Source of the DNA: Hyphomicrobiales bacterium
GTDB taxonomy: Bacteria > Pseudomonadota > Alphaproteobacteria > Rhizobiales > Rhizobiaceae
DNA length: 42,841 bases
Assembly: GCA_900471605.1 (NCBI GenBank)
Contig: UCEY01000056.1
Span: 1 to 42,841 of the forward strand
Direction: 5' to 3'
The notes below the pieces were generated by a model. That model saw nothing but the letters and a program-made list of their open reading frames with translations. It ran no database searches and was not told where the DNA came from. The translations under genes were made by a program, and so were the position numbers. This document shows, in pieces, positions 16,324-24,788 of the stretch; within the stretch, counting starts at the first letter, position 1, and every line of letters begins with the position of its first letter.

Positions 16324-17502
16324 CTAGTCTTTGTATTCCGGGGGTGGCTCGGGTCCGCTGCGGCCGCCGCGGCTTTCGTCGAGTTTCGCGTTGGCGAGCC
16401 CGAGGATCGATCCGGCATAGGCGCCGGGAGAGCCGATGGCCTTTTCCTTGGCCGCGGAGCCTGCGGCCCTGCCGGCAGAGCCGATCCCCGCGCCGAAGCC
16501 TCGAAGAGCGCTACCTGCCACCGATGAACCGGCCGCCCGGGCAGCCTGGCCAGCAGCAAAGCCTGCTCCTGCCGCACCGGCTGCGAGGAACCCGGCGCCC
16601 GTGGCAAACGATGCCGCGTGGCCGCCGTGTCTGATCGCTTCCATCCCGCCTGAGACGGACGCACCCTGGACGACACCCTGCATGATGTTCGGTACGTAGA
16701 TGGCGACAATGAAAACGACGACCGCAATGCCGGCGATCGCGAGCGCGGTCTGGAACTGGTCGCCGATATCGGGTTGGTTTGCGAGTCCGATCAGGACTTC
16801 CGATCCGATACGCGAGATCATCACAAGTGCCATTAGCTTCATGCCGACGGAAAAGGCATAGACCAGATACCGTATGGCGAAGTCCTTGGTGTAGGACGAG
16901 CCACCGAGCCCAAGCATGATCATGCCGGCGAGCAGACCGATATACATTTCGACCATGACGGACACAAAAATAGCGGCGACGAGCGAGAACGAGACGACCA
17001 CGATGACCATGGCGAACGCGGCCGAGATCGCCAATGCGTTGTCCTCAAATAGCCCGAACCGGATCTTTTCCGACATCTTCGTTGCGACGGCGAGGCCGGC
17101 ATTGAACACGTCGGCGGGTGAGGCCGTGCCACCGCCGGCGCCAATCTGGAACAGGCTATCGACGACGGCTTTGGCGAAGGTCGGCCCCTGCGCGAGCACA
17201 AAGGCGAAGAATCCAACAAACATGATCCGCCGGACAAGCTCGGCAAACCAGCTGTCGAGCGTTGCGGCTTGAAGTACCAGCCAGACGGCGGCAATTCCGA
17301 TTTCGATCGTCGCCAGGATCCAGAACAACGACTTCGCCGCCTCCATGACGGTGGTTTCCCACCCCTTGGCGGCCGTCGTGATCTGGCTTTGCAACGAGGT
17401 GAGCACTGAACCTTCCTGGGCGAGCACCGGCTGGGCGCAGAGCACGGCAAAAGCAGCGAGCAGCATCGCGGCTCGAAGCTGCCGAAGAGACGCTGTCCTC
17501 AT
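16324..17502 (-). CDS. trbL: Mating-pair formation protein TrbL (VirB6-like)
   Basis: A 392-residue polytopic membrane protein. It has a signal-like N-terminus (about residues 8-28), then several membrane segments around 58-80, 88-110, 160-200 and 240-260. A long glycine/alanine-rich C-terminal tail follows (about 275-392, GHAASFATGAGFLAAGAAGAGFAAG onward). TrbL is the VirB6-like inner-membrane channel component contacting DNA during transfer. The hydrophilic end SRGGRSGPEPPPEYKD is cytoplasmic-looking. It follows trbK by four bases. Confidence 0.93.
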   Translation of the reverse strand: MRTASLRQLRAAMLLAAFAVLCAQPVLAQEGSVLTSLQSQITTAAKGWETTVMEAAKSLFWILATIEIGIAAVWLVLQAATLDSWFAELVRRIMFVGFFAFVLAQGPTFAKAVVDSLFQIGAGGGTASPADVFNAGLAVATKMSEKIRFGLFEDNALAISAAFAMVIVVVSFSLVAAIFVSVMVEMYIGLLAGMIMLGLGGSSYTKDFAIRYLVYAFSVGMKLMALVMISRIGSEVLIGLANQPDIGDQFQTALAIAGIAVVVFIVAIYVPNIMQGVVQGASVSGGMEAIRHGGHAASFATGAGFLAAGAAGAGFAAGQAARAAGSSVAGSALRGFGAGIGSAGRAAGSAAKEKAIGSPGAYAGSILGLANAKLDESRGGRSGPEPPPEYKD

Positions 17503-17506
17503 GTCC

Positions 17507-17683
17507 TCACCACTCGACCTTCATCTTTTCACCACCGGAGGTCGGATACTCCTTCGAGGCGACGACGAATTTTTCACGGCGCTCCTGCGCAGCCTGCTTT
17601 TCGGAAATCGGGAACCAGATGCCGGTGCTGCCGGCCGCCATGCAGGCGGCGATCGCAAGCAAAATCAGTTTCGTTTTCACCAT
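17507..17683 (-). CDS. trbK: Entry-exclusion lipoprotein TrbK
   Basis: A 58-residue lipoprotein. A signal peptide with lipobox IAAC puts the lipidated cysteine at residue 14. TrbK prevents redundant mating between cells carrying the same plasmid in IncP systems; in Ti plasmids it is the gene between trbJ and trbL. The start at 17683 overlaps the trbJ stop by seven bases and uses the AAGGTGG inside trbJ as ribosome-binding site. The last residues, TSGGEKMKVEW, are identical to the end of TrbJ, and the preceding REKF.. .SK resemble it too, which suggests duplication or a shared interaction tag. Confidence 0.88.
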   Translation of the reverse strand: MVKTKLILLAIAACMAAGSTGIWFPISEKQAAQERREKFVVASKEYPTSGGEKMKVEW

Positions 17684-18480
17684 TCCACCTTCATTTTCTC
17701 GCCACCGGAGGTGGACGGCGCTTTCGAGCTGAAGAACTTTTCCCGCCGAGCCTGAGCGAGGTCCTTGTCGGTCTGCTCTGTCTGAAGCCACGTACCCATC
17801 ACGGTCATTTGCTGGGAGACGAGGCCGCGGAGCTTCTGCATCTGCGCGACCTGCTGCGTTGCGATTTGATGCCCGACCTGTAGCGCCTTCATCTGCCCGT
17901 CGGCGGTCTCCGACATCGATCGCAGCGAGGACATTGTCCCCTCCTCGCTGTCGAACTGCTCGGCCGTCAGGCTCGCCGCCTTCAGCGTGCTGGCGATCGT
18001 GTCCCGGTTGGTGTCGGACCAGGTCTGATAGCTCGAGGAGAATGTCTCATTGCTTGGCAGGTTGGTCTTGAGGTTCGAATAGCTCTGGAAGCGCTGCTGA
18101 AGCACATCATCGGCATTGCCCATCGAAAACGAAATGCTCTGGCCCTGATCGACGATGCTGCGGAGCTGATTGAGATCGCTCTCGACTTGTCCCCACATGT
18201 GCGAGGGCAGCGTCGCGGTGTTCTGAAGCAGGTTTTGATAGATATTCAGCTGCGTTTCGATCTGCTGCGCAAGCTGGCTGATCTGCGTGAGCTGGTTCTG
18301 AACCTGCTCGCCGGATTTCCCGACCAGCGCGACTAGCTCGCCATTATTCAGCACCTGCGTCCATTCGGTCGCCGCGCCCGTGGCGGTGCCCGCACCGGCC
18401 GGAGAGGTACTACCAAGCGTCAGGACGATAGCCGCAAGAACAGTGAGCATTCTATTCGAAATCGAGCAGCGAAGCGGCAT
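17677..18480 (-). CDS. trbJ: Mating-pair formation protein TrbJ (VirB5-like)
   Basis: A 267-residue secreted protein. After a signal peptide (cleavage near SPAGAG, residue ~31) it is largely helical and rich in Gln/Ser: GEQVQNQLTQISQLAQQIETQLNIYQNLLQ, SSSYQTWSDTNRDTIASTL, QIATQQVAQMQKLRGLVSQQMTVMGTWLQ. This fits TrbJ, the pilus-associated VirB5-like component. The ATG at 18480 has GAGAGGAG six bases upstream although it overlaps trbE by 29 bases. The C-terminus TSGGEKMKVEW is the same as that of TrbK, the next gene. Confidence 0.93.
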   Translation of the reverse strand: MPLRCSISNRMLTVLAAIVLTLGSTSPAGAGTATGAATEWTQVLNNGELVALVGKSGEQVQNQLTQISQLAQQIETQLNIYQNLLQNTATLPSHMWGQVESDLNQLRSIVDQGQSISFSMGNADDVLQQRFQSYSNLKTNLPSNETFSSSYQTWSDTNRDTIASTLKAASLTAEQFDSEEGTMSSLRSMSETADGQMKALQVGHQIATQQVAQMQKLRGLVSQQMTVMGTWLQTEQTDKDLAQARREKFFSSKAPSTSGGEKMKVEW

Positions 18481-20908
18481 CGTGAACTCCTCTCGTTTGA
18501 AGCCATTGGATGGGCCAGTCTCGGCCGTGTTCGGAATGAAGCGTGCGGATGCGCTTTAAGTCTTCCTTTCCCGATGCCCCGACGAAGCTGAGCGCCACCG
18601 GTCCGAGCGCCATGTCGAACAGTCGCCGGCCTTCCGGCGTAACGACATAATATTCCCGCTTCGGCATTGCGTTCGAGACGATCTCGATCTGCCGCTCGTT
18701 GAAGCCGATCCTCTCGTAGAACTCGCGCGTTCCGGGTTCGCGGGCAGCACCATTCGGAAGGCAGATCTTTGTCGGGCAGGATTCTTTCAGGACATCGATG
18801 ATCCCAGAGCGTTCCGCGTCCGAGATCGACTGCGTGGCAAGCACGACGGCGCAGTTCGCCTTGCGTAGCACCTTCAGCCACTCGCGGATCTTGTTCCGGA
18901 ATACCGGATGACCGAGCATCAGCCATGCTTCGTCGAGCACGATCAGGCTCGGCGAGCCATTGAGACGTTTTTCGATACGCCGGAAGAGATAGGTGAGCAC
19001 GGGCACGAGATTGCGCTCGCCCATGTTCATCAAGTGCTCGATCTCGAAGGTCTGGAAGGCGCCAAGCGAGAGGCCGTCCTGTTCCGCGTCGAGAAGCTCG
19101 CCCATTGGACCGTCAACCGTGTAGTGATGGAGCGCATCCTTGATCTCGCGCATCTGGACGCCGCTGACAAAGTCCGACAACGACCGGCCGGGCGCGTTTG
19201 CCATCAGGGCAATCTGGCGGGAGATGTTGTTGCGATGATCAGGCGTAATGACGACGCCTTGTAGCGCAACCAGCATCTCGATCCATTCCGTTGCCCAAGC
19301 CCGATCTGCGTCACTCGCGAGGTCGGATAGCGGGCAGAAGGCGAGCGCCCTTCCCTCGTCGTGTTTGTCGCCGCCGATTTCGTAATGGTCGGCGCCGGTG
19401 GCAAGGGTCAGCGGCAGGAGCGAATTGCCCTTGTCGAAGGCGAAGATCTGGGCTCGCTCATAACGCCGGAATTGCGCCGCGATCAGCGCCAGAAGCGTCG
19501 ACTTGCCCGAGCCGGTAGGACCGAATATCAAAGCATGGCCGACGTCGTCGACATGGAGGTTGAGCCGGAACGGCGTCGAGCCGCTCGCGACCTGCATCAG
19601 CGGTGGTGAATTCGCCGGATAGAAGGGGCAAGGCGCGACCGGATTACCCGACCACACCGAGTTCAGCGGGATCAGGTCCGCAAGATTGCTGGTGTTGATC
19701 AGCGGCTCGCGGATATTGGCGTACCAGTTGCCGGGCAGACTGCCGAGATAGGCGTCTGTCGCGTTCAGCGTTTCGATCCGCGCCCCGAACCCCTCAGCCT
19801 GGATCAATCTCCGGATTGCCTCGGCCTTTTCCTGCAGGGCTTCGCGGTCCTGATCGAACAGGATAATGACGGGCGTGTAGTAGCCATAGGCGACGAGCTG
19901 CGACGACGCCTGCGCGATGGCATCTTCGGTCTCCGCGACCATCGTCATGGCGTCCTGATCGAACGATCGGCTTTGCGTCTGGAAAAGCTGATCGAAGAAC
20001 GGCCTCACCTTCTGCTGCCATTTTTTGCGGGTGCGCTCGAGCCTCGCGCGCGCCTCTTGCGCATCGAGAAAGATGAAGCGCGATGACCAGCGATAGGTGA
20101 GCGGCATCAGGTCGAGTCTGTTGAGGATCCCGGGCCAGCTCTCCGCCGGCAGTCCGTCAATCGCCACGACGGCGAGGAAACGGTTCTCGACCTTCGGGGT
20201 CAGCCCATGCTCAAGTTCGGCGGTCGCGACCCAGTCGAGATACATCGGGGCATCGGGAAGCCGGATCGGGTGGCTCTCGCCGGTGATGCAGAAGCGGACG
20301 AACTGCAGCAGTTCGTCATAGCGAGCGACGCGCTCCCCTCCCCTCTCGCGAACCTCCCGCGTTTCCATCCGTCGGATCGAAACGGTATTCGCGAAATACT
20401 GCTCGACTTCCCGGAAGGCGTTCTTGAAGGTGAACAGCACCGTGTCCGCATAGGTCTTCTTGCGGCTCTCCTCATCGGAATAGATGTATTTGCTCAAAGC
20501 CGTCCTTTTGGATTCGAGCGGCCGATGGGTGAGGATCAGCGCGTGCTTGCTCTCGAAATGTCCCCGCTCTCGCTCGAAATGCGCCCGGCGCTCCGCGTCG
20601 ATCGCCCGGGTGACCGCATCGGGGAAATGGCAGCGGTCTTCTGAAGGGTAATCGAAGGTCGGGATACGGACGGCTTCGACCTGGATCATCCAGCCGCTTC
20701 CGAGCCGCGACAGGATCATATTGATCTGCCGTGACAGTTCGTTGCGCTCCAGATCGGTGGCGCTTTCGGAGTCGGGGCCGGCAAAATACCAACCAGCCAT
20801 CAGGCTGCCGTCTTTCAACAAAAGTACGCCATTGTCGACAAGGCCGGCATACGGAACGAGATCCGCGAATGAGGGGCCGGTGACCCGGAAACTTTTGAGA
20901 GCGGCCAT
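18452..20908 (-). CDS. trbE: Mating-pair formation ATPase TrbE (VirB4-like)
   Basis: An 818-residue VirB4-family ATPase that powers pilus assembly and substrate transfer at the inner membrane. N-terminal CagE/TrbE/VirB region, then Walker A GPTGSGKST at 463-471 and Walker B SLIVLDEAWLML in the last quarter, followed by AVVLATQSISDAERS and the terminal GRDWPIQWLQTRG. Length is normal. It begins nine bases after trbD and overlaps trbJ by 29 bases. Confidence 0.96.
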   Translation of the reverse strand: MAALKSFRVTGPSFADLVPYAGLVDNGVLLLKDGSLMAGWYFAGPDSESATDLERNELSRQINMILSRLGSGWMIQVEAVRIPTFDYPSEDRCHFPDAVTRAIDAERRAHFERERGHFESKHALILTHRPLESKRTALSKYIYSDEESRKKTYADTVLFTFKNAFREVEQYFANTVSIRRMETREVRERGGERVARYDELLQFVRFCITGESHPIRLPDAPMYLDWVATAELEHGLTPKVENRFLAVVAIDGLPAESWPGILNRLDLMPLTYRWSSRFIFLDAQEARARLERTRKKWQQKVRPFFDQLFQTQSRSFDQDAMTMVAETEDAIAQASSQLVAYGYYTPVIILFDQDREALQEKAEAIRRLIQAEGFGARIETLNATDAYLGSLPGNWYANIREPLINTSNLADLIPLNSVWSGNPVAPCPFYPANSPPLMQVASGSTPFRLNLHVDDVGHALIFGPTGSGKSTLLALIAAQFRRYERAQIFAFDKGNSLLPLTLATGADHYEIGGDKHDEGRALAFCPLSDLASDADRAWATEWIEMLVALQGVVITPDHRNNISRQIALMANAPGRSLSDFVSGVQMREIKDALHHYTVDGPMGELLDAEQDGLSLGAFQTFEIEHLMNMGERNLVPVLTYLFRRIEKRLNGSPSLIVLDEAWLMLGHPVFRNKIREWLKVLRKANCAVVLATQSISDAERSGIIDVLKESCPTKICLPNGAAREPGTREFYERIGFNERQIEIVSNAMPKREYYVVTPEGRRLFDMALGPVALSFVGASGKEDLKRIRTLHSEHGRDWPIQWLQTRGVHDAASLLDFE

Positions 20909-20917
20909 GACTTCTCT

Positions 20918-21217
20918 TCAATATCGACGCCACGGCGAGGAGGTCGCGCGGTAATGGTGCTGGTAGGAGATATGACGGACGTAGACTTGTCGCATCAGCG
21001 GATCCGCCTTTGCCATCATTCTCAGGAACCCGACGATCACGATCCAGACGGCGATACCGAAGAGCGCGGAGTAAAGGGTTAGCACTACGAAGATCAGGAT
21101 GACGGCGGCGAGCCCGGTGAGCAGCACCAGCTCCCGGTCGGCGCCCATCAGCAGGTTCGGCCGGGAAAGCGCCCGGTGGATTCGGTTGCGTTGCAGCCGG
21201 TACATGGATTCAGCCAT
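20918..21217 (-). CDS. trbD: Mating-pair formation protein TrbD (VirB3-like)
   Basis: A 99-residue membrane protein from the ATG at 21217: LQRNRIHRALSRPNLLMGADRELVL, then two adjacent hydrophobic segments (LLTGLAAVILIFVVLTLYSALF and GIAVWIVIVGFLRMM, about 28-65) and MAKADPLMRQVYVRHISYQ. This is the VirB3/TrbD pattern, an inner-membrane partner of the TrbE ATPase. The frame is open upstream to 21358, but that part is antisense-like shadow inside trbC. It overlaps trbC by eight bases. Confidence 0.92.
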   Translation of the reverse strand: MAESMYRLQRNRIHRALSRPNLLMGADRELVLLTGLAAVILIFVVLTLYSALFGIAVWIVIVGFLRMMAKADPLMRQVYVRHISYQHHYRATSSPWRRY

Positions 21218-21593
21218 TTGCCCCCTCCCCTCCTTGGCTTGCACCAAAAGAGGTCGTCTGGTCGCCCGGCAGCCCGATCGAAGCGCCGGTCGCACCGAAC
21301 AGTCCGACAATGGTGGTCGCGCCGAGCAAGATACCGGCGACCAGCACGACGTACACAAGTCGGCGCGCGAAATCGTTTAGCTCGCCGCCGAAGATCAGCA
21401 TGCCGCCGGCGATAGCCACCGCTGCAAGCGCAATCGCCCCCGCGACCGGGCCGGTGATCGACTCCTGGATCTGCTGCAGCGGCCCTTCCCATGGAAGGCT
21501 GCCACTTGAGCTGGCAAGTGCTGAGACGACCGAGGCAAGAACGACTGGGCCCGCCATGAGCGCCGTGGCGATGAGGGCATGTTTAGGCGACAT
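21210..21593 (-). CDS. trbC: Conjugal pilin TrbC (VirB2-like)
   Basis: A 127-residue prepilin. From the ATG at 21593 it has an N-terminal signal (MSPKHALIATALMAGPVVLASVVSALA), a short polar stretch ASSSGSLPWEGPLQQIQESITGPVAG, and two hydrophobic helices (AIALAAVAIAGGMLIFGGEL and LVYVVLVAGILLGATTIVGLFG). The TrbC family is cleaved and head-to-tail cyclised by TraF, which is encoded in this window. It overlaps trbB by 11 bases and trbD by eight. Confidence 0.93.
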   Translation of the reverse strand: MSPKHALIATALMAGPVVLASVVSALASSSGSLPWEGPLQQIQESITGPVAGAIALAAVAIAGGMLIFGGELNDFARRLVYVVLVAGILLGATTIVGLFGATGASIGLPGDQTTSFGASQGGEGANG

Positions 21594-22560
21594 TGAGCGC
21601 TTCCTGTTCTTCGGTGAGGTGATCGGATTCGATCTCGTATCGGCCGTTGATGAACCGCTCGACTTGGATGATGTCGCGAACAAGCCTTCCGCGCGGCGTC
21701 CGCTCGATCGAAATGACCAAGTCAACGGCCTCTCCGATCACCTCGTGCATCGGCTGTTGGCTTGCCTCGGCCGTCAGTTGTTCAAGCCGACGCAGTGCCG
21801 ATATGGCCGTGTTGGAATGAATTGTCGCTACGCCCCCGGGGTGACCGGTGTTCCAAGCCTTGAGCAATGTCAGGGCGGCGCCGTCGCGAACCTCGCCGAC
21901 CACGATCCTGTCGGGCCGCAGCCGCATCGTGCTCTTGAGGAGCCGCGCCATGTCTATCGTATCGCTGGTATGCAGGAGGACGGCGTTGTCGGCGGCGCAC
22001 TGGATTTCTGCCGTATCCTCAAGGATGACGAGGCGATCTTCCGGCGCCGATTTGACGATCTCGTCGATCACGGCATTCGCAAGCGTCGTCTTGCCCGAGC
22101 CCGTTCCCCCGGAAATGACGATGTTTAGCCTCGCTGAGATAGCGCTGCGAATCGTCGACACCTGATATTCGGTCATGACGCCGGTGCGGACATAATCTTC
22201 GAGCGGAATGAGGCGTGACGCGCGACGCCGAATGGTAAAAGCAGGCTTGGCGACGACTGGGGGCAACAGACCCTCAAAGCGGTGGCCACCTATTGGCAGC
22301 TCGCCGGAGATGATCGGCTGGTCTGTATCCACTTCGGATTGAAGCGCATGCGCCACGGTCCCGATCACCATCTCCGCGGCAGCAGACGACATCTCGCCGG
22401 CGGGTGCAACACCGTGGCCGAGGCGTTCGATGAACAGCTTTCCGTCCGGATTGAGCATGATCTCGACGACAGTCGCATCATCCAAGGCAACACAAAGCTG
22501 ATCGCCGAGCGCCTCCTGAAGTTTGCGGACAAGCCGGGGGTGAGAGCGAAGCTGGTTCAC
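21583..22560 (-). CDS. trbB: Conjugal transfer ATPase TrbB (VirB11-like)
   Basis: A 325-residue secretion ATPase of the VirB11/PulE class, forming a hexameric ring at the base of the channel. Walker A GGTGSGKTTLAN has its lysine at residue 157, followed by RLVILEDTAEIQC (Asp/Glu box), MRLRPDRIVVGEVRDGAALTLLKAWNTGHPGGVATIHSN (Walker B and His box). AAGGAG lies six bases before the ATG. It follows traI by ten bases and is the first structural gene of the trb operon. Confidence 0.96.
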   Translation of the reverse strand: MNQLRSHPRLVRKLQEALGDQLCVALDDATVVEIMLNPDGKLFIERLGHGVAPAGEMSSAAAEMVIGTVAHALQSEVDTDQPIISGELPIGGHRFEGLLPPVVAKPAFTIRRRASRLIPLEDYVRTGVMTEYQVSTIRSAISARLNIVISGGTGSGKTTLANAVIDEIVKSAPEDRLVILEDTAEIQCAADNAVLLHTSDTIDMARLLKSTMRLRPDRIVVGEVRDGAALTLLKAWNTGHPGGVATIHSNTAISALRRLEQLTAEASQQPMHEVIGEAVDLVISIERTPRGRLVRDIIQVERFINGRYEIESDHLTEEQEALNVA

Positions 22561-22570
22561 GGATTTCTCC

Positions 22571-23194
22571 TTATGCGGCCTTGCTGAGAGGGGAGAGTTC
22601 AGAACGGTAATTGGACGGACGGAGCCTGAGGAACGTCCCCTTATTGGCTGGCAGTGTGCCGGCCACGGCCATCGTCACGCCGATCTTCTTCGGCTCGCCG
22701 AAACGCTGCAGCGGCCAGCCGACGCGGCCGAGGATTCGCTCGAATCGAAGATCGGTCACCGTGACAATCTCGGTGTAGTCATTCGCGAAGCACCATTCGA
22801 TGATGCCGGCGAACATCGTTAGCGTGGCCTCATGGATGGAACCGTCACCCCTCCCCTCCGCGAGGGCCGTATCGACGCAGAAGCGAGAACTCTCAATCAT
22901 TGCGGCATGGCCGTTGAGTTGACCGTCCGGGAGAAGCGACGGGAAAACGTCGGCCACCATTGTCGGACCAAGGGTAGGAAGGAGCCTCGCGCATCCCGCG
23001 AGTTGCCCGGCGTCTGTGATGGCGAGGACGTAGGTCGGCCGAAGCGCGTCAAAATCATCTGACTCACACCCCGCCGTAACGTCAACGTCCCAACCCAAGC
23101 GCCCGGAAAAGACCCGCGCACGAAGCTTGTAGTGGATGCGTAGGAGGTGCGCCTCTTGGATCGTCCGGGGCGTTGAGATCGCGAGAGCCTGCAT
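22571..23194 (-). CDS. traI: Acyl-homoserine-lactone synthase TraI
   Basis: A 207-residue LuxI-family enzyme making the N-acyl-homoserine lactone signal from S-adenosylmethionine and an acyl carrier protein. The invariant residues sit at classical positions: R25 and F29 (LRARVFSGRLGW), W35, E44/D46/D47, R70 (CARLLPT), E101 and R104 (MIESSRFCVD). GGAG lies six bases before the ATG. It is the first gene of the traI-trb operon, so signal production and the secretion channel are transcribed together, giving positive feedback through TraR. The side-chain length of the signal cannot be read from the sequence. Confidence 0.95.
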   Translation of the reverse strand: MQALAISTPRTIQEAHLLRIHYKLRARVFSGRLGWDVDVTAGCESDDFDALRPTYVLAITDAGQLAGCARLLPTLGPTMVADVFPSLLPDGQLNGHAAMIESSRFCVDTALAEGRGDGSIHEATLTMFAGIIEWCFANDYTEIVTVTDLRFERILGRVGWPLQRFGEPKKIGVTMAVAGTLPANKGTFLRLRPSNYRSELSPLSKAA

Positions 23195-23528
23195 GATTTA
23201 CTCCGTCGTTGTTGGTCGGCGAGGAAATCAGCATGGATTGGTATCGAAGGGCAGTTGTAGGATTCAACATGCGCGAAGTGAGCTGAGTCGCGGTTCATGA
23301 GGGGTGTGGCGCTATAGAATCACCCAATCCACTTGCTGCGTCACACTTGGATTGTAGGATTCACAGAAGAACATTCTGGGATCAACGAGCCGTGTATTTG
23401 AGGCTAACTCCCGGAGCGGCCAAGCAAAATTCGAATAGTTTGATCCAGACTTTTATCGATCTTTAACTTTCGATTAACCCTAAACTTCTGGACCGGTTCC
23501 GAGAATCGTGTTCTATCGTTAGCGGGCA
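23195..23528. promoter_or_regulatory. Divergent traI / repA regulatory region
   Basis: A 334-bp gap between traI (minus) and repA (plus). It contains two copies of the 12-mer TTGTAGGATTCA (23255-23266 and 23352-23363) and the 11-mer GATTCAACATG (23261-23271) that recurs inverted near traA. In Ti plasmids the same gap holds TraR sites that raise both trb expression and repABC copy number. The region nearest repA is AT-richer (TTTTATCGATCTTTAACTTT), as expected for a promoter. No gene is visible. Confidence 0.6.
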
Positions 23529-24788
23529 ATGGCCGGTAAACCGGTGAAAAGCCGCCAAGAGGGACCGATGGCGATAGCAAACCGAGTAGAAGCAGTTGGC
23601 TCCAAGGAAGATGCCGGCAGCAAAATCATGCGGCATGCCGGGCTTCTGTCCGGGCAATTGCAGCAGCTCAGAACTCGTATGTATCCCCCAAAATCGGAAA
23701 AGACCCTGCGTCCCTTTCTGACCAACGAAGTGTCGAAGCTGACATCGATACCCGATTCCACCCTCAAGCTCATGTCCACCGAAGGACGTGGACCGGTTCC
23801 CAGCAGACTGGAAAACAACCATCGCGTCTACACGCTGGCCCAGATCAATGAGCTGCGTGAATTGTTCGCGATGCAGAAACCTGCAGACGCATTGCGATTC
23901 CTTCCTCGTCGTCGCGCCGGCGAGCACCTCCAGGTCCTTGCGATAGCTAATTTCAAGGGCGGAAGCGCGAAAACCACAACCTGCGTCCACCTTGCCCACT
24001 ATCTCGCGCTGCATGGGTATCGCGTCCTCGCACTCGACCTAGACCCGCAGGCGTCCTTGTCCGCTTTGTTTGGTGCTCAGCCTGAAGTTGACGTGGGATC
24101 AAATGAAACGATCTATGCCGCTTTGCGTTACGAGGACGCCGAGCGTCGTCCAATTCGGGATATCATCCGCAAGACATATTTCGATGGCATTGATCTCATT
24201 CCAGGAAATCTGGAAGTCATGGAGTACGAGCACGAAACGCCACGGATTTTGGCGAACAAGTCGAGCTCCGGCGCGATTTTCTTCGAGCGATTGAAGCTTG
24301 CTCTCTCTGAAGTCGAGGCGGATTACGATATCGTGATCCTCGACACTCCGCCGTCGCTCGGTTTTCTGACGTTGAGCGCGATATATGCCGCGACCAGCAT
24401 GATCATTACGGTCCACCCAGCCATGCTGGACGTCGCGTCAATGAGCCAATTCCTTCTCATGATGGGCGACCTGATTAGTGTTCTAAACGAGAGCGGCGCT
24501 CAGTTGGACCAGGACTTCATTCGGTATTTGGTCACACGACACGATACCAACGATGCGCCACAGTCGCAGGTCGTTGCGATGCTTCGGCACCTGTTCGGCT
24601 CTGATGTATTATTACCGACCGCCATCGAAAGCACTGCGGTTGAGGCAGCCGGTTTGGCTAAACGTTCGGTATACGAGCTCGAATTGGGACAGATCGGGCG
24701 CGACACTCACAAGCGTGCCCGCGAGGCGGTAGATGCTGTGAACGAGGCGATTGTGCGTCTCGTCAATGAGAGCTGGGGGCGGACATGA
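23529..24788 (+). CDS. repA: Plasmid partitioning ATPase RepA (ParA family)
   Basis: A 419-residue ParA-type ATPase of the repABC system. It segregates plasmid copies with RepB and represses the operon. An N-terminal helix-turn-helix-like region (LTSIPDSTLKLMSTEGRGPVPSR... YTLAQINELRELF) precedes the deviant Walker A FKGGSAKTTT (K143, K148), then LALDLDPQASLS and DYDIVILDTPPSLGFLT. An alternative ATG at 23568 has a better ribosome-binding site (AGAGGGA, five bases) and would give 406 residues, closer to the family norm, so the first 13 residues are doubtful. Its stop overlaps repB (ATGA). Confidence 0.96.
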   Translation: MAGKPVKSRQEGPMAIANRVEAVGSKEDAGSKIMRHAGLLSGQLQQLRTRMYPPKSEKTLRPFLTNEVSKLTSIPDSTLKLMSTEGRGPVPSRLENNHRVYTLAQINELRELFAMQKPADALRFLPRRRAGEHLQVLAIANFKGGSAKTTTCVHLAHYLALHGYRVLALDLDPQASLSALFGAQPEVDVGSNETIYAALRYEDAERRPIRDIIRKTYFDGIDLIPGNLEVMEYEHETPRILANKSSSGAIFFERLKLALSEVEADYDIVILDTPPSLGFLTLSAIYAATSMIITVHPAMLDVASMSQFLLMMGDLISVLNESGAQLDQDFIRYLVTRHDTNDAPQSQVVAMLRHLFGSDVLLPTAIESTAVEAAGLAKRSVYELELGQIGRDTHKRAREAVDAVNEAIVRLVNESWGRT

